Positions 1-8,251 of a stretch of 64,000 nucleotides of DNA are shown in pieces (the first letter of the stretch is position 1; every line of letters starts with the position of its first letter). A model generated the notes under the pieces. The model did not search any database, was not told where the DNA came from, and saw nothing but the letters and a program-made list of their open reading frames with translations. This DNA is from GCA-2861595 sp035526335 (GTDB taxonomy: Bacteria > Actinomycetota > Acidimicrobiia > Acidimicrobiales > GCA-2861595). The translations under genes and the position numbers were made by a program. The stretch is from NCBI GenBank assembly GCA_035526335.1, contig DATLCN010000035.1, positions 58,625 to 122,624 of the forward strand, written 5' to 3'.

Positions 1-657
1 TACGCCGACAAGATGGGCTGGAAGCACGAGATGCTCGGCGCCGATCCCTCGGACAAAGGTGGGTTCAACGAGGTCAGTTTCCTGGTGAAGGGCGATGGAG
101 TCTGGAGCCATCTGAAGCACGAGGGGGGTCCCCACCGGGTTCAGCGGGTTCCGGTCACGGAGTCGCAGGGCCGCATCCACACCAGCTCGGCCACCGTCAC
201 CGTCCTCCCCGAGGCCGAAGAGCTCGACGTACACCTCGATCCCAACGATCTGAAGATCGACGTCTACCGCTCCACCGGTCCCGGGGGCCAGTCGGTCAAC
301 ACCACGGACTCGGCGGTGCGCATCACCCACCTGCCCACCGGGATCGTCGTGGCCATGCAGGACGAGAAGAGCCAGATCCAGAACCGGGCCAAGGCTCTGC
401 AGGTGCTCCGCTCCCGCCTCCTCAAGGCTGAGCAGGACCGTCAGGCCGAGGAGGCCTCCGCCCAGCGCAAGAGCCAGGTGGGCGGGGGCGGGCGCTCGGA
501 GAAGATCCGCACGTACAACTTCAAGGAGAACCGGGTGACCGACCACAGGATCGGCCTCACCCTGCACAAGCTCGACAAGGTGCTAATGGGTGAGCTCGAC
601 GACCTGGTGGACGCGCTTCTCGCCGAGGAGCGGACCCGTCAGTTGCGTGGGGAGTGA
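1..657 (+). CDS. prfA: Peptide chain release factor 1, C-terminal part
   Basis: Class I release factor that reads UAA/UAG and triggers peptidyl-tRNA hydrolysis in the ribosomal A site. The frame is open from base 1, so the gene is cut by the window edge and only the last 218 codons are present. The catalytic GGQ lies at 283-291, inside the conserved STGPGGQSVNTTDSAVR segment, followed by the basic release-factor tail with TYNFKENRVTDHR. Its stop overlaps the prmC start in a gTGA. PrmC methylates this GGQ glutamine, so the neighbouring pair is functionally linked. RF1 is preferred over RF2 because of the HRIGLTLHKLDKVLMG ending and the prmC neighbour. Confidence 0.95.
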   Translation, partial: YADKMGWKHEMLGADPSDKGGFNEVSFLVKGDGVWSHLKHEGGPHRVQRVPVTESQGRIHTSSATVTVLPEAEELDVHLDPNDLKIDVYRSTGPGGQSVNTTDSAVRITHLPTGIVVAMQDEKSQIQNRAKALQVLRSRLLKAEQDRQAEEASAQRKSQVGGGGRSEKIRTYNFKENRVTDHRIGLTLHKLDKVLMGELDDLVDALLAEERTRQLRGE

Positions 658-1541
658 CGGCGGTGGCCACCGAGATCGGCGCCGGCACCGCGACGGTGCG
701 CTGGCGGGGGCTGCTGGCCGAGGCGGCAGCCCGCCTGGGGTCGGCCGTCGATGCCCGCCGGATACTGGAGCGGGCCTCGGGAATTGAAGGTGCCGAGCTC
801 CACCTCGGGCTCGACGAACCCGTGACGGTCCGCACCGCGGCCCATTTCGAGGCGATGGTGCAGCGACGGGAGGCGGGTGAGCCGCTGCAGTACGTGATCG
901 GCTCGTGGGGCTTCCGGTCGATCGACGTCTTCGTCGACCGCCGGGTGCTCGTTCCCCGGCCGGAGACGGAGGCGGTGGTCGAAGTGGCCCTGGCCGAGCT
1001 GCGGCGGTTGGGCGCCGGCCGCCACCCGACGGTGGTGGACCTGGGCACCGGCTCGGGGGCCATCGCCCTTTCGATCGCGAGTGAGGTTGCCGGCGCCGAC
1101 GTTTGGGCGACGGATCGTTCCGCCGACGCGCTGGCCGTCGCGCGGGCCAATCTGGCCGGTCTGGGCCGCGCCGGCACCCGGGTGCGTCTCGTCGAGGGCT
1201 CGTGGTTCAGCGCCCTCCCTCCGATCCTGAGGGGCCGGGTCCACCTCATCGTGTCCAACCCTCCCTACGTGGGGGAGAGCGAGGTGCCCGACCTTCCTCC
1301 GGAGGTGGCCCGCTGGGAGCCCCGCTCCGCCCTGGTCGGCGGGCCCACCGGCCTCGAGCAGGTCGAGGCGGTCATCGAAGGGGCGCCGCCATGGCTGTCC
1401 AGGCCGGGCTCACTGGTCGTGGAGATCGCCCCCCACCAGGCCTCTGCCGCCGTGAGCCGCGCCCTGGGCGCCGGCTTCTCCGAAGCCGGAGTCCAGCCCG
1501 ACCTCGCCGGCCGCCTCCGAGCCCTCGTCGCCCGGATCTGA
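654..1541 (+). CDS. prmC: Release factor glutamine methyltransferase
   Basis: SAM-dependent N5-glutamine methyltransferase acting on the GGQ motif of release factors (HemK family). The 295-aa frame has an N-terminal helical domain, the SAM-binding motif DLGTGSGAIALSIA and the catalytic NPPY motif in SNPPYVG. The GTG start at 654 overlaps the prfA stop in a gTGA; a second GTG at 663 is possible. Length matches the family (about 280-300 aa). It is translationally coupled to its substrate gene prfA, a conserved bacterial arrangement. Confidence 0.93.
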   Translation: MTAVATEIGAGTATVRWRGLLAEAAARLGSAVDARRILERASGIEGAELHLGLDEPVTVRTAAHFEAMVQRREAGEPLQYVIGSWGFRSIDVFVDRRVLVPRPETEAVVEVALAELRRLGAGRHPTVVDLGTGSGAIALSIASEVAGADVWATDRSADALAVARANLAGLGRAGTRVRLVEGSWFSALPPILRGRVHLIVSNPPYVGESEVPDLPPEVARWEPRSALVGGPTGLEQVEAVIEGAPPWLSRPGSLVVEIAPHQASAAVSRALGAGFSEAGVQPDLAGRLRALVARI

Positions 1542-1553
1542 GCAGATATCGGC

Positions 1554-2183
1554 GTGGCCATGCTGCCCGCCTCGGGCGACCCGCCGGCGGCCGAGCTCGT
1601 GCTCGAGGCCGTCGCGGCCCTGCACGCCGGCCAGATCGTGGCCGTCCCCACCGACACGGTCTACGGCCTGGCGGTGGATCCCTTCCGCGCCGGCGCCGCT
1701 GAGCGCCTCTTCGCGCTCAAGCGCCGGCCTCGTGAGGTGGACCTGCCGGTGCTGGTGGCGGACGAGCGGCAGGCGCTGTCGCTGACGGTGGCGGTGCCAG
1801 ACGTCGCCCGCCGGCTCATGGGGCTGTACTGGCCAGGCGCGCTCACGCTCGTGCTCCCCCGCAACCCTGGTGTGGCCGCCGACCTGGGCACGGACGACGT
1901 CACCATCGGCCTGCGCTGCCCAGCTCACCTCGTTCCGCTGGCCCTCTGTGCCGCCGCCGGTCCCCTCGCCACCACCAGCGCCAACCTCCACGGCGAGCCC
2001 ACCCTGTGCACCGCGGCCGAGGTCATCGCCACTTTCGGGGACTCCGTCAAGCTCGTCCTCGACGGCGGGACCTGCGCCGGCACACCCTCCACCGTGGTCG
2101 ACTGCACCGGCGAAGTCCCCAAGCTCCTCCGCCGAGGCCGTATCCCGTGGGCCGAGATAGTCGCCGCCCTCCTCCAGACCTAG
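1554..2183 (+). CDS. L-threonylcarbamoyladenylate synthase (Sua5/YciO/YrdC family)
   Basis: Makes threonylcarbamoyl-AMP from threonine, bicarbonate and ATP, the first step of the t6A37 modification of ANN-decoding tRNAs. The 209-aa protein is a single YrdC domain with the KxR-type segment FALKRRPREVDLPVLV, the YWPGALTLVLPR motif and the SANLHGEPT motif near residue 142. It lacks the C-terminal Sua5 domain, so it is the short TsaC/YwlC type. The start is GTG 1554; ATG 1560 is also possible. It lies 12 bp after prmC, the usual order in Gram-positive prfA-prmC clusters. Confidence 0.9.
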   Translation: MAMLPASGDPPAAELVLEAVAALHAGQIVAVPTDTVYGLAVDPFRAGAAERLFALKRRPREVDLPVLVADERQALSLTVAVPDVARRLMGLYWPGALTLVLPRNPGVAADLGTDDVTIGLRCPAHLVPLALCAAAGPLATTSANLHGEPTLCTAAEVIATFGDSVKLVLDGGTCAGTPSTVVDCTGEVPKLLRRGRIPWAEIVAALLQT

Positions 2184-2235
2184 CTCCCACAACCCAGCTA
2201 CGAAGTCTTGCGCCCGCCAAACTGGCCACCGCCTT

Positions 2236-2241
2236 TAGACT
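2236..2241 (+). promoter_or_regulatory. Putative -10 element TAGACT before the phosphatase gene
   Basis: TAGACT lies 7 nt before an ATC codon at 2249 that would start the phosphatase exactly where family proteins begin. The geometry matches the -10/start spacing seen at about a dozen other genes in this window. No clear -35 is visible. Confidence 0.4.
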
Positions 2242-2248
2242 CGCCGGC

Positions 2249-2797
2249 ATCGACATCCTCGTCATCTGCACCGGGAACATCTGCCGCTCGCCCATGGCCG
2301 AGGCCTTTCTGCAGCGCCGGCTGGACGGCATCGGCGAAGAGGCGAGGGTTCACAGCGCCGGTCTCCTCAGCGCCGGCAACCCCGCCAGCGCCGAAGGGGT
2401 GGAGATCCTGGCCGCGATGGGCGTGGACAAGTCGGCCCACCGCAGCCGGCGCATGTCCGAGGACCTTTTGGCGCCGGCTGATCTCGTCCTGGGCATGGCC
2501 CGGGAGCACGTCCGTGAGGCGGTGTCGACGGTGCCGGACGCATGGCCCCGCACCTTCACGTTGAAGGAGCTGGTGCGCCGCGGAGAGGAGCTCGGGGGCC
2601 GGGCTCGGGGGCAGGGCTTCGAGGACTGGCTGGCCAAGCTTCACGTCGGGCGCAGCCGAAACGATCTACTCGGGTACTCAGCCGCCGACGATGTGGCCGA
2701 CCCGATCGGGCGGGGCGCCAACTTCTACAGAGGAACGGCCGAGGAGCTCGACGACCTGGCCCGCCGGCTCGTCGAACTGGGCTGGGGAGGTCACTGA
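2249..2797 (+). CDS. Low-molecular-weight protein tyrosine phosphatase family protein
   Basis: Phosphatase of the arsenate-reductase-like LMW-PTP fold, removing phosphate from phosphotyrosine or phosphoarginine. The P-loop CTGNICRS (Cys7 nucleophile, Arg13) is at the extreme N-terminus and an acidic DVADP segment near the C-terminus supplies the general acid. The frame has no ATG/GTG/TTG between 2006 and the P-loop. The family start Met-Asp-Ile-Leu-Val aligns with ATC 2249, downstream of a TAGACT box, so a non-canonical AUC start giving 182 aa is proposed. CTG 2222, or ATG 2006 inside the preceding gene, are alternatives. It is followed 3 bp later by rpiB. Confidence 0.82.
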   Translation: MDILVICTGNICRSPMAEAFLQRRLDGIGEEARVHSAGLLSAGNPASAEGVEILAAMGVDKSAHRSRRMSEDLLAPADLVLGMAREHVREAVSTVPDAWPRTFTLKELVRRGEELGGRARGQGFEDWLAKLHVGRSRNDLLGYSAADDVADPIGRGANFYRGTAEELDDLARRLVELGWGGH

Positions 2798-2800
2798 ATC

Positions 2801-3244
2801 GTGCGCGTCGCCATCGGTGCCGACCACGCCGGATACCCGCTCAAGTGCCACCTCGTCGCCACGCTGGAGAAGCTGGGCCACGAGGTGGACGACCACGGAA
2901 CCGACAGCGGGGAGTCGGTCGACTATCCCGAGATCTGTGCCGGCGTGGGCCTGGCGGTGGCAGAGGGCAGAGCCGACAGGGGGATCGTCCTGGGAGGCAG
3001 CGGCCAGGGCGAGCAGCTGGCGGCCAACAAGGTGCGGGGAGTGAGGGCGGCGCTGTGCAACGACCTGTACACGGCAAGGCTGTCCCGCGAGCACAACGAC
3101 GCCAACGTGCTGTCCATGGGCGGCCGGATTTTGGGTACCGGCCTGGCCGACGAAATCGTCACGCTGTGGCTCGCAACCGGGTTCGAGGGCGGCCGCCACG
3201 CCAAGCGGGTCGAGCAGATCACCGCCATCGAGGCCCGTCAGTGA
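2801..3244 (+). CDS. rpiB: Ribose-5-phosphate isomerase B
   Basis: Interconverts ribose 5-phosphate and ribulose 5-phosphate in the pentose phosphate pathway. The 147-aa protein has the RpiB/LacAB hallmarks: ADHAGYPLK near the start, GGSGQGEQLAANK at 65-77, and HNDANVLSMGGR. The Cys used as base in E. coli RpiB is Gly65 here; Glu71 in GEQ matches the mycobacterial-type active site, which uses a glutamate. The start is GTG 2801, and the stop overlaps the glyA GTG in a gTGA. Confidence 0.93.
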   Translation: MRVAIGADHAGYPLKCHLVATLEKLGHEVDDHGTDSGESVDYPEICAGVGLAVAEGRADRGIVLGGSGQGEQLAANKVRGVRAALCNDLYTARLSREHNDANVLSMGGRILGTGLADEIVTLWLATGFEGGRHAKRVEQITAIEARQ

Positions 3245-4500
3245 CCGGTATCCCTCTGAGCCAGGTCGATCCCGAGATCGCCGGCATCCTCGGCCGTGAA
3301 CGGGAGCGTCAGAACACCACCCTCCAGCTCATCGCCTCGGAGAACTTCACCTCGCCGGCGGTGATGGAGGCCACCGGGTCCGTCCTCACCAACAAGTACG
3401 CCGAGGGCTATCCCGGCAGGAGGTATTACGGCGGCAACGAAGTGGTCGACGAGGCGGAGGATCTGGCCAGGGAGCGGTGCAAGGCTCTCTTCGGCGCAGA
3501 GCACGCCAACGTCCAACCGCACTCCGGCGCCAACGCCAACATGGCGATGTACCTGGCGCTGCTCGAGCCGGGCGACACCGTCATCGGCATGCGACTCGAT
3601 CAGGGCGGTCATCTCACCCACGGCTCACCGGTGAACATGAGCGGCCGCCTCTACAACTTCGTTTCCTACGGCGTGAGGGAGGACGACGAGCGACTCGACC
3701 TCGACCAGATCCGGGATCTGGCCCGTGAGCACCGCCCGAAGATGATCGTGGCCGGGGCCACCGCCTACTCCCGGCTGATCGATCCGGCGCCGTTCCGCCT
3801 GATCGCCGACGAGGTGGGGGCCCTGTTCGTGTTCGACGCGGCCCACGTCGCGGGGTTGATCGCCGGCGGCGTCCACCCCGACCCCGTTCCCCTGGCCGAC
3901 GTCGTCACCTTCACGACCCACAAGACGCTCCGTGGACCACGGGGGGGCTGCATCGTCACCACCACCGAGCGCGGTGCGGCCGTCGACAAGGCGGTGTTCC
4001 CCGGCCTGCAGGGCGGACCGCTCGAGCACGTCATCGCGGCCAAGGCGGTGGCCTTCAAGGAGGCGGCGGAGCCTGATTTCCGCAGCTACGCGGCTCAGGT
4101 CGTGGCCAACGCCAGAGCCATGGTCGAGGCACTCACCGCCGAGGGTTTCCGCATCGTGTCGGGCGGTACCGACAACCACCTCATGCTGGTCGACCTCCGG
4201 CCCTTCGATGCCGAGCTCACCGGCAAGGAGGCCCAGATCGTCCTCGATCGGGCGGGCATCACCCTCAACAAGAACCAGATCCCCGGTGACCCCCGCTCGC
4301 CGTTCGTCACCAGTGGTGTGCGGATCGGCACCCCCGCCGTCACCACCGCCGGCATGACCGAGCCGGAGATGGCGACGGTGGCCTCCCTCATCGGCCGCGC
4401 CCTGCGAAAGCGGGGGGAGGAGGCCGAACTGGTCGCGGTGCGCGAGGAGGTCGGCGTCCTCTGCTCGAAGTTCACGCCCTACCCCCCGCCGGGGGGATAG
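3241..4500 (+). CDS. glyA: Serine hydroxymethyltransferase
   Basis: PLP enzyme converting serine and tetrahydrofolate to glycine and 5,10-methylene-THF. The 419-aa protein has the N-terminal LQLIASENFTS, the YAEGYPGRRYYGG substrate segment and the PLP lysine Lys228 in TTHKTLRGPRGG. The same frame stays open far upstream, but that stretch overlaps rpiB and the phosphatase and has no SHMT similarity, so GTG 3241 (overlapping the rpiB stop) is chosen. Length is normal for the family. Confidence 0.96.
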   Translation: MTGIPLSQVDPEIAGILGRERERQNTTLQLIASENFTSPAVMEATGSVLTNKYAEGYPGRRYYGGNEVVDEAEDLARERCKALFGAEHANVQPHSGANANMAMYLALLEPGDTVIGMRLDQGGHLTHGSPVNMSGRLYNFVSYGVREDDERLDLDQIRDLAREHRPKMIVAGATAYSRLIDPAPFRLIADEVGALFVFDAAHVAGLIAGGVHPDPVPLADVVTFTTHKTLRGPRGGCIVTTTERGAAVDKAVFPGLQGGPLEHVIAAKAVAFKEAAEPDFRSYAAQVVANARAMVEALTAEGFRIVSGGTDNHLMLVDLRPFDAELTGKEAQIVLDRAGITLNKNQIPGDPRSPFVTSGVRIGTPAVTTAGMTEPEMATVASLIGRALRKRGEEAELVAVREEVGVLCSKFTPYPPPGG

Positions 4501-4505
4501 GCGCC

Positions 4506-5717
4506 GTGGGCGGGTACGCGGTCGTCCTCGGGGTGGCGGCTGTCACCACCTACCTTCTCGGCTTCCTCGTTCGCCGGGTGGCGGTCAGGGTGGGCGCGGT
4601 GGTCCTGCCCGACGAGCGGCGGGTCCACGCCCTGCCCACGCCCACCGCCGGCGGCGCCGCCATGTTCGGGGCCCTGCTCCTGGCCATGTTCGTGGCCTCC
4701 CAGCTCCCGCAGTTCCGGCCGGTGTTCGAAGGATCCTCCGAGCCTCTGGGGATAGTGCTGGCCGCCGGCGTGATCTTCATCGTCGGCCTGGTCGACGACG
4801 TCCGCGACGTCTCGGCGCCGGCCAAGCTGGCGGGCCAGGTGTTGGCCGGCAGCGTCCTGTCCTTCCTCGGCGTGACCATGCTGTACTTCCGGGTCCCTTT
4901 CCTGGACATCGTCTCCATCTCGCCGGACCTGGCCCCGCTGCTCACCGTCCTCTGGGTGGCGGCCATCGCCAACGCCATCAACCTGGTCGACGGCCTCGAC
5001 GGGCTCGCCGCCGGCGTGGTCGCCATCGCCGCCGCCGCCTTCTTCGTCTACGCCGACAGGCTCTTCAAGGCCGGCCTGCTCGGCGGTGACAACCTGGGTC
5101 CCCTGGTGGCGGTCATCGCCTGCGGCGTCTGCCTGGGGTTCCTTCCGCACAACTTCCACCCCGCCCGCATCTTCATGGGAGACGCCGGCGCCATGCTCCT
5201 GGGGCTGCTCATGGCCAGCTCCACCATGGTGGTGGGAGGCCGGACGGCCGACCAGTTCAGCGGCCAGACCTACTTTTTCTTCGCGCCCATGTTCATCCCC
5301 TTGTTCGTGCTGGGTGTGCCCATACTCGACACCGCCTTCGCCATCGTCCGCCGGTCGGTCAGGAGGACGAGTCTGTCCACGCCCGACAAGGAGCACCTTC
5401 ACCACCGGCTCATGCGCCTGGGGCACGGTCACCGGCGCTCGGTGGTGATCCTCTGGTCCTGGACCGCCATCCTGTCCGGGCTCGTGCTGTTTCCGACCTT
5501 CACCAACGAGGGCAACGCCGTCATTCCCTTCGCCGTCGCCGGCCTGGTCGTGGCGCTCTACACCCTCTTCCACCCCGGGGTCCGGCAGAAGGCCGAGACG
5601 GAGGCCGAGGCCCGCGTGTTGCAGGACGAGCTGGGGGCCGTGGGTGGCGACCCCGACGCCGCGCTGGCCGACATCGTGGCCATGGAGGAGCGCCGACGCA
5701 CCGCCGGCGGCGCGTGA
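4506..5717 (+). CDS. WecA/TagO-like undecaprenyl-phosphate GlcNAc-1-phosphate transferase
   Basis: Membrane phosphosugar transferase that loads a HexNAc-1-phosphate onto the lipid carrier to start synthesis of a cell-wall polymer such as arabinogalactan or teichoic acid. The 403-aa polytopic protein has LVDDVRDVSAPAKL, NLVDGLDGLAAG, the FMGDAGAMLLG motif and the cytoplasmic DKEHLHHRLMRLG loop (HxHH-type) that separates WecA from MraY. Start GTG 4506, 5 bp after glyA. Position between glyA and the atp operon is typical of actinobacteria. Confidence 0.88.
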   Translation: MGGYAVVLGVAAVTTYLLGFLVRRVAVRVGAVVLPDERRVHALPTPTAGGAAMFGALLLAMFVASQLPQFRPVFEGSSEPLGIVLAAGVIFIVGLVDDVRDVSAPAKLAGQVLAGSVLSFLGVTMLYFRVPFLDIVSISPDLAPLLTVLWVAAIANAINLVDGLDGLAAGVVAIAAAAFFVYADRLFKAGLLGGDNLGPLVAVIACGVCLGFLPHNFHPARIFMGDAGAMLLGLLMASSTMVVGGRTADQFSGQTYFFFAPMFIPLFVLGVPILDTAFAIVRRSVRRTSLSTPDKEHLHHRLMRLGHGHRRSVVILWSWTAILSGLVLFPTFTNEGNAVIPFAVAGLVVALYTLFHPGVRQKAETEAEARVLQDELGAVGGDPDAALADIVAMEERRRTAGGA

Positions 5718-5719
5718 AC

Positions 5720-5749
5720 TTGCGGGTTTCTGTGCCGCCCCTTTAGATT
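5720..5749 (+). promoter_or_regulatory. Promoter of the ATP synthase operon
   Basis: TTGCGG (5720-5725) and TAGATT (5744-5749) are separated by 18 bp, a good sigma-70-type pair. Transcription would begin near 5756, leaving about a 20-nt leader with purine-rich AGGGGCAAGAGG before the TTG start at 5777. Confidence 0.55.
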
Positions 5750-5776
5750 CCGCTCGACGGAACAGGGGCAAGAGGC

Positions 5777-6049
5777 TTGGATCTTCGCGACAAACGCGAG
5801 CTGTACAACGGGTTCGGGGACACACTGGCCAGGGCGGTCGAGTTCGTGGTGACTCCGATGCTGTTCGGCTTCGGTGGGCATCTGCTGGATGGCTGGTTCG
5901 GCACCGGTGTGGTGCTGACGGCGCTATTGGCTGCCCTCGCTCTGGCCGGTACGACCATCGGGATGTATTACGGCTACGAGGTGGCGATGAAGGCCCACGA
6001 GGCGAATTCGCCGTGGGCCAAAAGAGCACCGAGGGGCTCGGCCAGTTGA
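5777..6049 (+). CDS. AtpI/AtpZ-like ATP synthase-associated membrane protein
   Basis: Small 90-aa membrane protein at the head of the atp operon. It has two predicted helices (about residues 24-42 and 47-67) separated by a GHLLDGWFGTG turn, the pattern of the AtpI/AtpZ family linked to ATP synthase assembly or ion supply. The TTG start at 5777 follows a purine-rich stretch. The stop overlaps the next gene's TTG in a tTGA, so the two are coupled. Confidence 0.75.
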   Translation: MDLRDKRELYNGFGDTLARAVEFVVTPMLFGFGGHLLDGWFGTGVVLTALLAALALAGTTIGMYYGYEVAMKAHEANSPWAKRAPRGSAS

Positions 6050-6489
6050 CGACCACCACTGAGGCGATACCCGAAGTGGAGAAGATGGTGGTGGCCGACA
6101 TGGCCCGCCGGTCTCTTCCCGTGGCGCCGGTCCTGCTCCTCGCCGGCGCCGTCTTCTGGGGCCTCGCCGGCCTCCTCTCCTCCGCGTATGGGTTCGCCAT
6201 CGCCCTCGCCAACCTCGCTCTCTCGGCCGCCCTCCTCAGCTGGGCCGCCCGGCGGGGGCTCTCCTTTCTGATGGCCACCGCCCTCGGTGGATACCTGCTC
6301 CGGCTCGGTCTTCTCACCGTCGCGGTTCAGGGTGTCCGTCACAGCTCATGGGTGGAGATGGTTCCGCTCGGAGTCACGATCCTGATCACCCATCTCGGTC
6401 TCCTCTGGTGGGAGACGAAACACCTGTCCATGTCCCTGGCCTTTCCCGGCCTCAAGCCGTCACCGGCGCCGGCCGCGCCGGGGAGCTGA
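6046..6489 (+). CDS. ATP synthase subunit I family protein
   Basis: A 147-aa protein with four predicted hydrophobic helices starting near residue 23, as in ATP synthase protein I, which helps assemble the c-ring. The TTG at 6046 overlaps the upstream stop and gives a normal length. A GTG at 6013 in the same frame would add 11 residues inside the previous gene. It is followed 5 bp later by atpB. Confidence 0.72.
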   Translation: MTTTTEAIPEVEKMVVADMARRSLPVAPVLLLAGAVFWGLAGLLSSAYGFAIALANLALSAALLSWAARRGLSFLMATALGGYLLRLGLLTVAVQGVRHSSWVEMVPLGVTILITHLGLLWWETKHLSMSLAFPGLKPSPAPAAPGS

Positions 6490-6494
6490 ACCAC

Positions 6495-7259
6495 ATGGCA
6501 CTTGTCGCGCTCGAGTTCCCCCCTGTCAGCCATCTCATCGAGTGGCCCGACATGTTCGGAACTACCGGGCCGTTCGGGATCAACAAGGTGGTGCTTCTCA
6601 CCGTCGTGGCCAGCATCCTGGTCGGCACCTTCTTCCTGACCGCCGGCAAGAAGGGCAGCCTGGTCCCCACCGGTGTGCAGAACCTGGCGGAGACGGTCAT
6701 CGAGTTCGTACAGGAGGGTGTCATCCTCCAGACCATGGGTCCGGAAGGCCTCTACTGGACCCCGTTCCTGCTCACGCTGTTCAGCTTCATCTTCGTCTGC
6801 AACATCTTCGGGATCATCCCGTTCATCCAGATGCCGGTCAATGCCCGGATGGCCCTTCCAGCGTTCCTGGCCATCGTCATCTGGATCCTCTTCAACTTCA
6901 TCGGGATCAAGAAGCAGGGCTTCTTCGGCTACTTCAAGTCGATGCTGTTCCCACCCGGCGTGCCCAAGGCCCTCTACATCCTCGTCACGCCCATCGAGTT
7001 CGTCTCCACCATCTTCGTCCGGCCCCTTTCGCTGGCGGTGCGGCTCTTCGCCAACCTGCTCGCCGGCCACCTTCTGCTGGTCAGCTTCGCCGTCATCAGC
7101 GCCGCCCTGTTCAAGGCGACGGTGGTGGGAGCGGTGCTGCCCGGCGGACTGCTGATAGCCCTGACCGGCTTCGAGGTGCTCGTCGCCGTGCTCCAGGCTT
7201 TCATCTTCACGATCCTCGCCGCTGTCTACATCGGCGGCGCCATGCATCCCGAACACTGA
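6495..7259 (+). CDS. atpB: F1Fo ATP synthase subunit a
   Basis: Fo stator subunit forming the proton half-channels. The 254-aa protein is polytopic. The essential arginine is Arg183 in SLAVRLFANLLAGHLLL, and the C-terminal helix carries GFEVLVAVLQAFIF. ATG 6495 is preferred over an in-frame GTG at 6348 because the upstream extension overlaps the subunit I gene and is not membrane-like. A GGGAG sits about 10 nt upstream. Confidence 0.95.
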   Translation: MALVALEFPPVSHLIEWPDMFGTTGPFGINKVVLLTVVASILVGTFFLTAGKKGSLVPTGVQNLAETVIEFVQEGVILQTMGPEGLYWTPFLLTLFSFIFVCNIFGIIPFIQMPVNARMALPAFLAIVIWILFNFIGIKKQGFFGYFKSMLFPPGVPKALYILVTPIEFVSTIFVRPLSLAVRLFANLLAGHLLLVSFAVISAALFKATVVGAVLPGGLLIALTGFEVLVAVLQAFIFTILAAVYIGGAMHPEH

Positions 7260-7269
7260 GGAGAGGTAC

Positions 7270-7527
7270 TTGATACACCTATTGGCAGAACAGGATCCCG
7301 GCGAGCTCGTCGCAGGCCTCACCGCCGTCGGCCGAGGCATCGTCTACGGCGGCGCGGCCATCGGGCCCGGCATCGGTATCGGCATCGTGGTCGGCAACGC
7401 CATCACGGCCATGGCCCGCCAGCCGGAATCGGCGGGCATGGTGCGCACCACCATGTTCCTCGGGATCGCCTTCACCGAGGCCCTCGCTCTGTTCGGCTTC
7501 GTCCTCTCCTTCATCATCTCGGGCTGA
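7270..7527 (+). CDS. atpE: F1Fo ATP synthase subunit c
   Basis: Proteolipid of the rotor ring, 85 aa with two transmembrane helices and the polar loop ARQPE (residues 49-53). The ion-binding carboxylate is Glu70 in GIAFTEALALF. The residue after Glu is Ala, not Ser/Thr as in sodium-type c subunits, so proton coupling is expected. The glycine-rich first helix (GPGIGIGIVVGN) is typical. Start TTG 7270, with GAGAGG just upstream. Confidence 0.95.
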   Translation: MIHLLAEQDPGELVAGLTAVGRGIVYGGAAIGPGIGIGIVVGNAITAMARQPESAGMVRTTMFLGIAFTEALALFGFVLSFIISG

Positions 7528-7537
7528 GGGGCCGGCC

Positions 7538-8221
7538 ATGCGCATCCGAGCGCTCACCGCCGCCGTCATGTTCGCCGTCCTCAGCGTCTTCGCCTTCGGC
7601 CGGGTTGCGGTGGCCCAGGAGGGGCCGCCCCAGGAGGGGCAAGAGGAGTCAAAGGCGACCCACGCCGGCGAGGAGTGCATCGAGATCCTGGAGAAGGGCG
7701 GCAAGGCCGAGGAGTGCCACGACGCGCCCAGCCCGATCATCCCGGAGACCAAGGAGATCGTCTGGGGTTCGATCTCCTTTCTCGCCTTGCTGTTCCTGAT
7801 GAGCAAGTTCGCCTACCCGGCGCTCAAGAAGAGCATGGACGCCCGCACCGCGAAGATCCGCGGCAACCTCGACGACGCCGAGCGGGTGAAGGCGGAAGCG
7901 GCCAAAGTGCTGGAGGACTACAAGCGCCAGCTGGCCGACGCCCGCAACGAGTCGAACCGCATCATCGAGGAGGCCCGCCAGACGGCCGACCAGCTGCGCC
8001 GCGACCTGATGCAGCGGGCCGAGGCCGAGGTGGCCGAGCTGCGCCAGAAGACCCGCGACGACATCAGCGCCGCTCAGGAGCGCGCCATGGCCGACCTGCA
8101 GTCCCGCGTCGGTGACATGGCCATCGAGCTGGCCGGGAAGGTGGTCGAGGCCAACCTCGACCGCGACGCCAACATTCGCCTCATCGACAGCTACATCGCC
8201 CAGGTGGGCAGCAGCTCCTGA
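7538..8221 (+). CDS. atpF: F1Fo ATP synthase subunit b with N-terminal signal-like extension
   Basis: Peripheral stalk subunit. The 227-aa protein has the expected transmembrane helix (about residues 74-95) followed by a long coiled-coil rich in Glu, Arg and Ala. Unusually, residues 1-26 look like a cleavable signal peptide (hydrophobic core, AVAQ end), followed by an exported stretch of about 45 residues with two cysteines, Cys47 and Cys60. Usual b subunits begin a few residues before the membrane helix. ATG 7538 is the only reasonable start; a start after the extension would lack an initiation codon near the helix. Confidence 0.9.
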   Translation: MRIRALTAAVMFAVLSVFAFGRVAVAQEGPPQEGQEESKATHAGEECIEILEKGGKAEECHDAPSPIIPETKEIVWGSISFLALLFLMSKFAYPALKKSMDARTAKIRGNLDDAERVKAEAAKVLEDYKRQLADARNESNRIIEEARQTADQLRRDLMQRAEAEVAELRQKTRDDISAAQERAMADLQSRVGDMAIELAGKVVEANLDRDANIRLIDSYIAQVGSSS

Positions 8222-8251
8222 TGGGCACCTTCTCGTGATGAGCACGGTCAC

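Noticed and set aside
2542..3240. Upstream extension of the glyA frame
   Set aside because: Overlaps the phosphatase and rpiB in another frame and has no SHMT similarity; GTG 3241 fits the family start.
4479..6317. Minus-strand open frame of 612 codons opposite the WecA-like gene
   Set aside because: Arg/Gly/Glu/His-rich shadow translation; the plus strand has a convincing membrane enzyme there.
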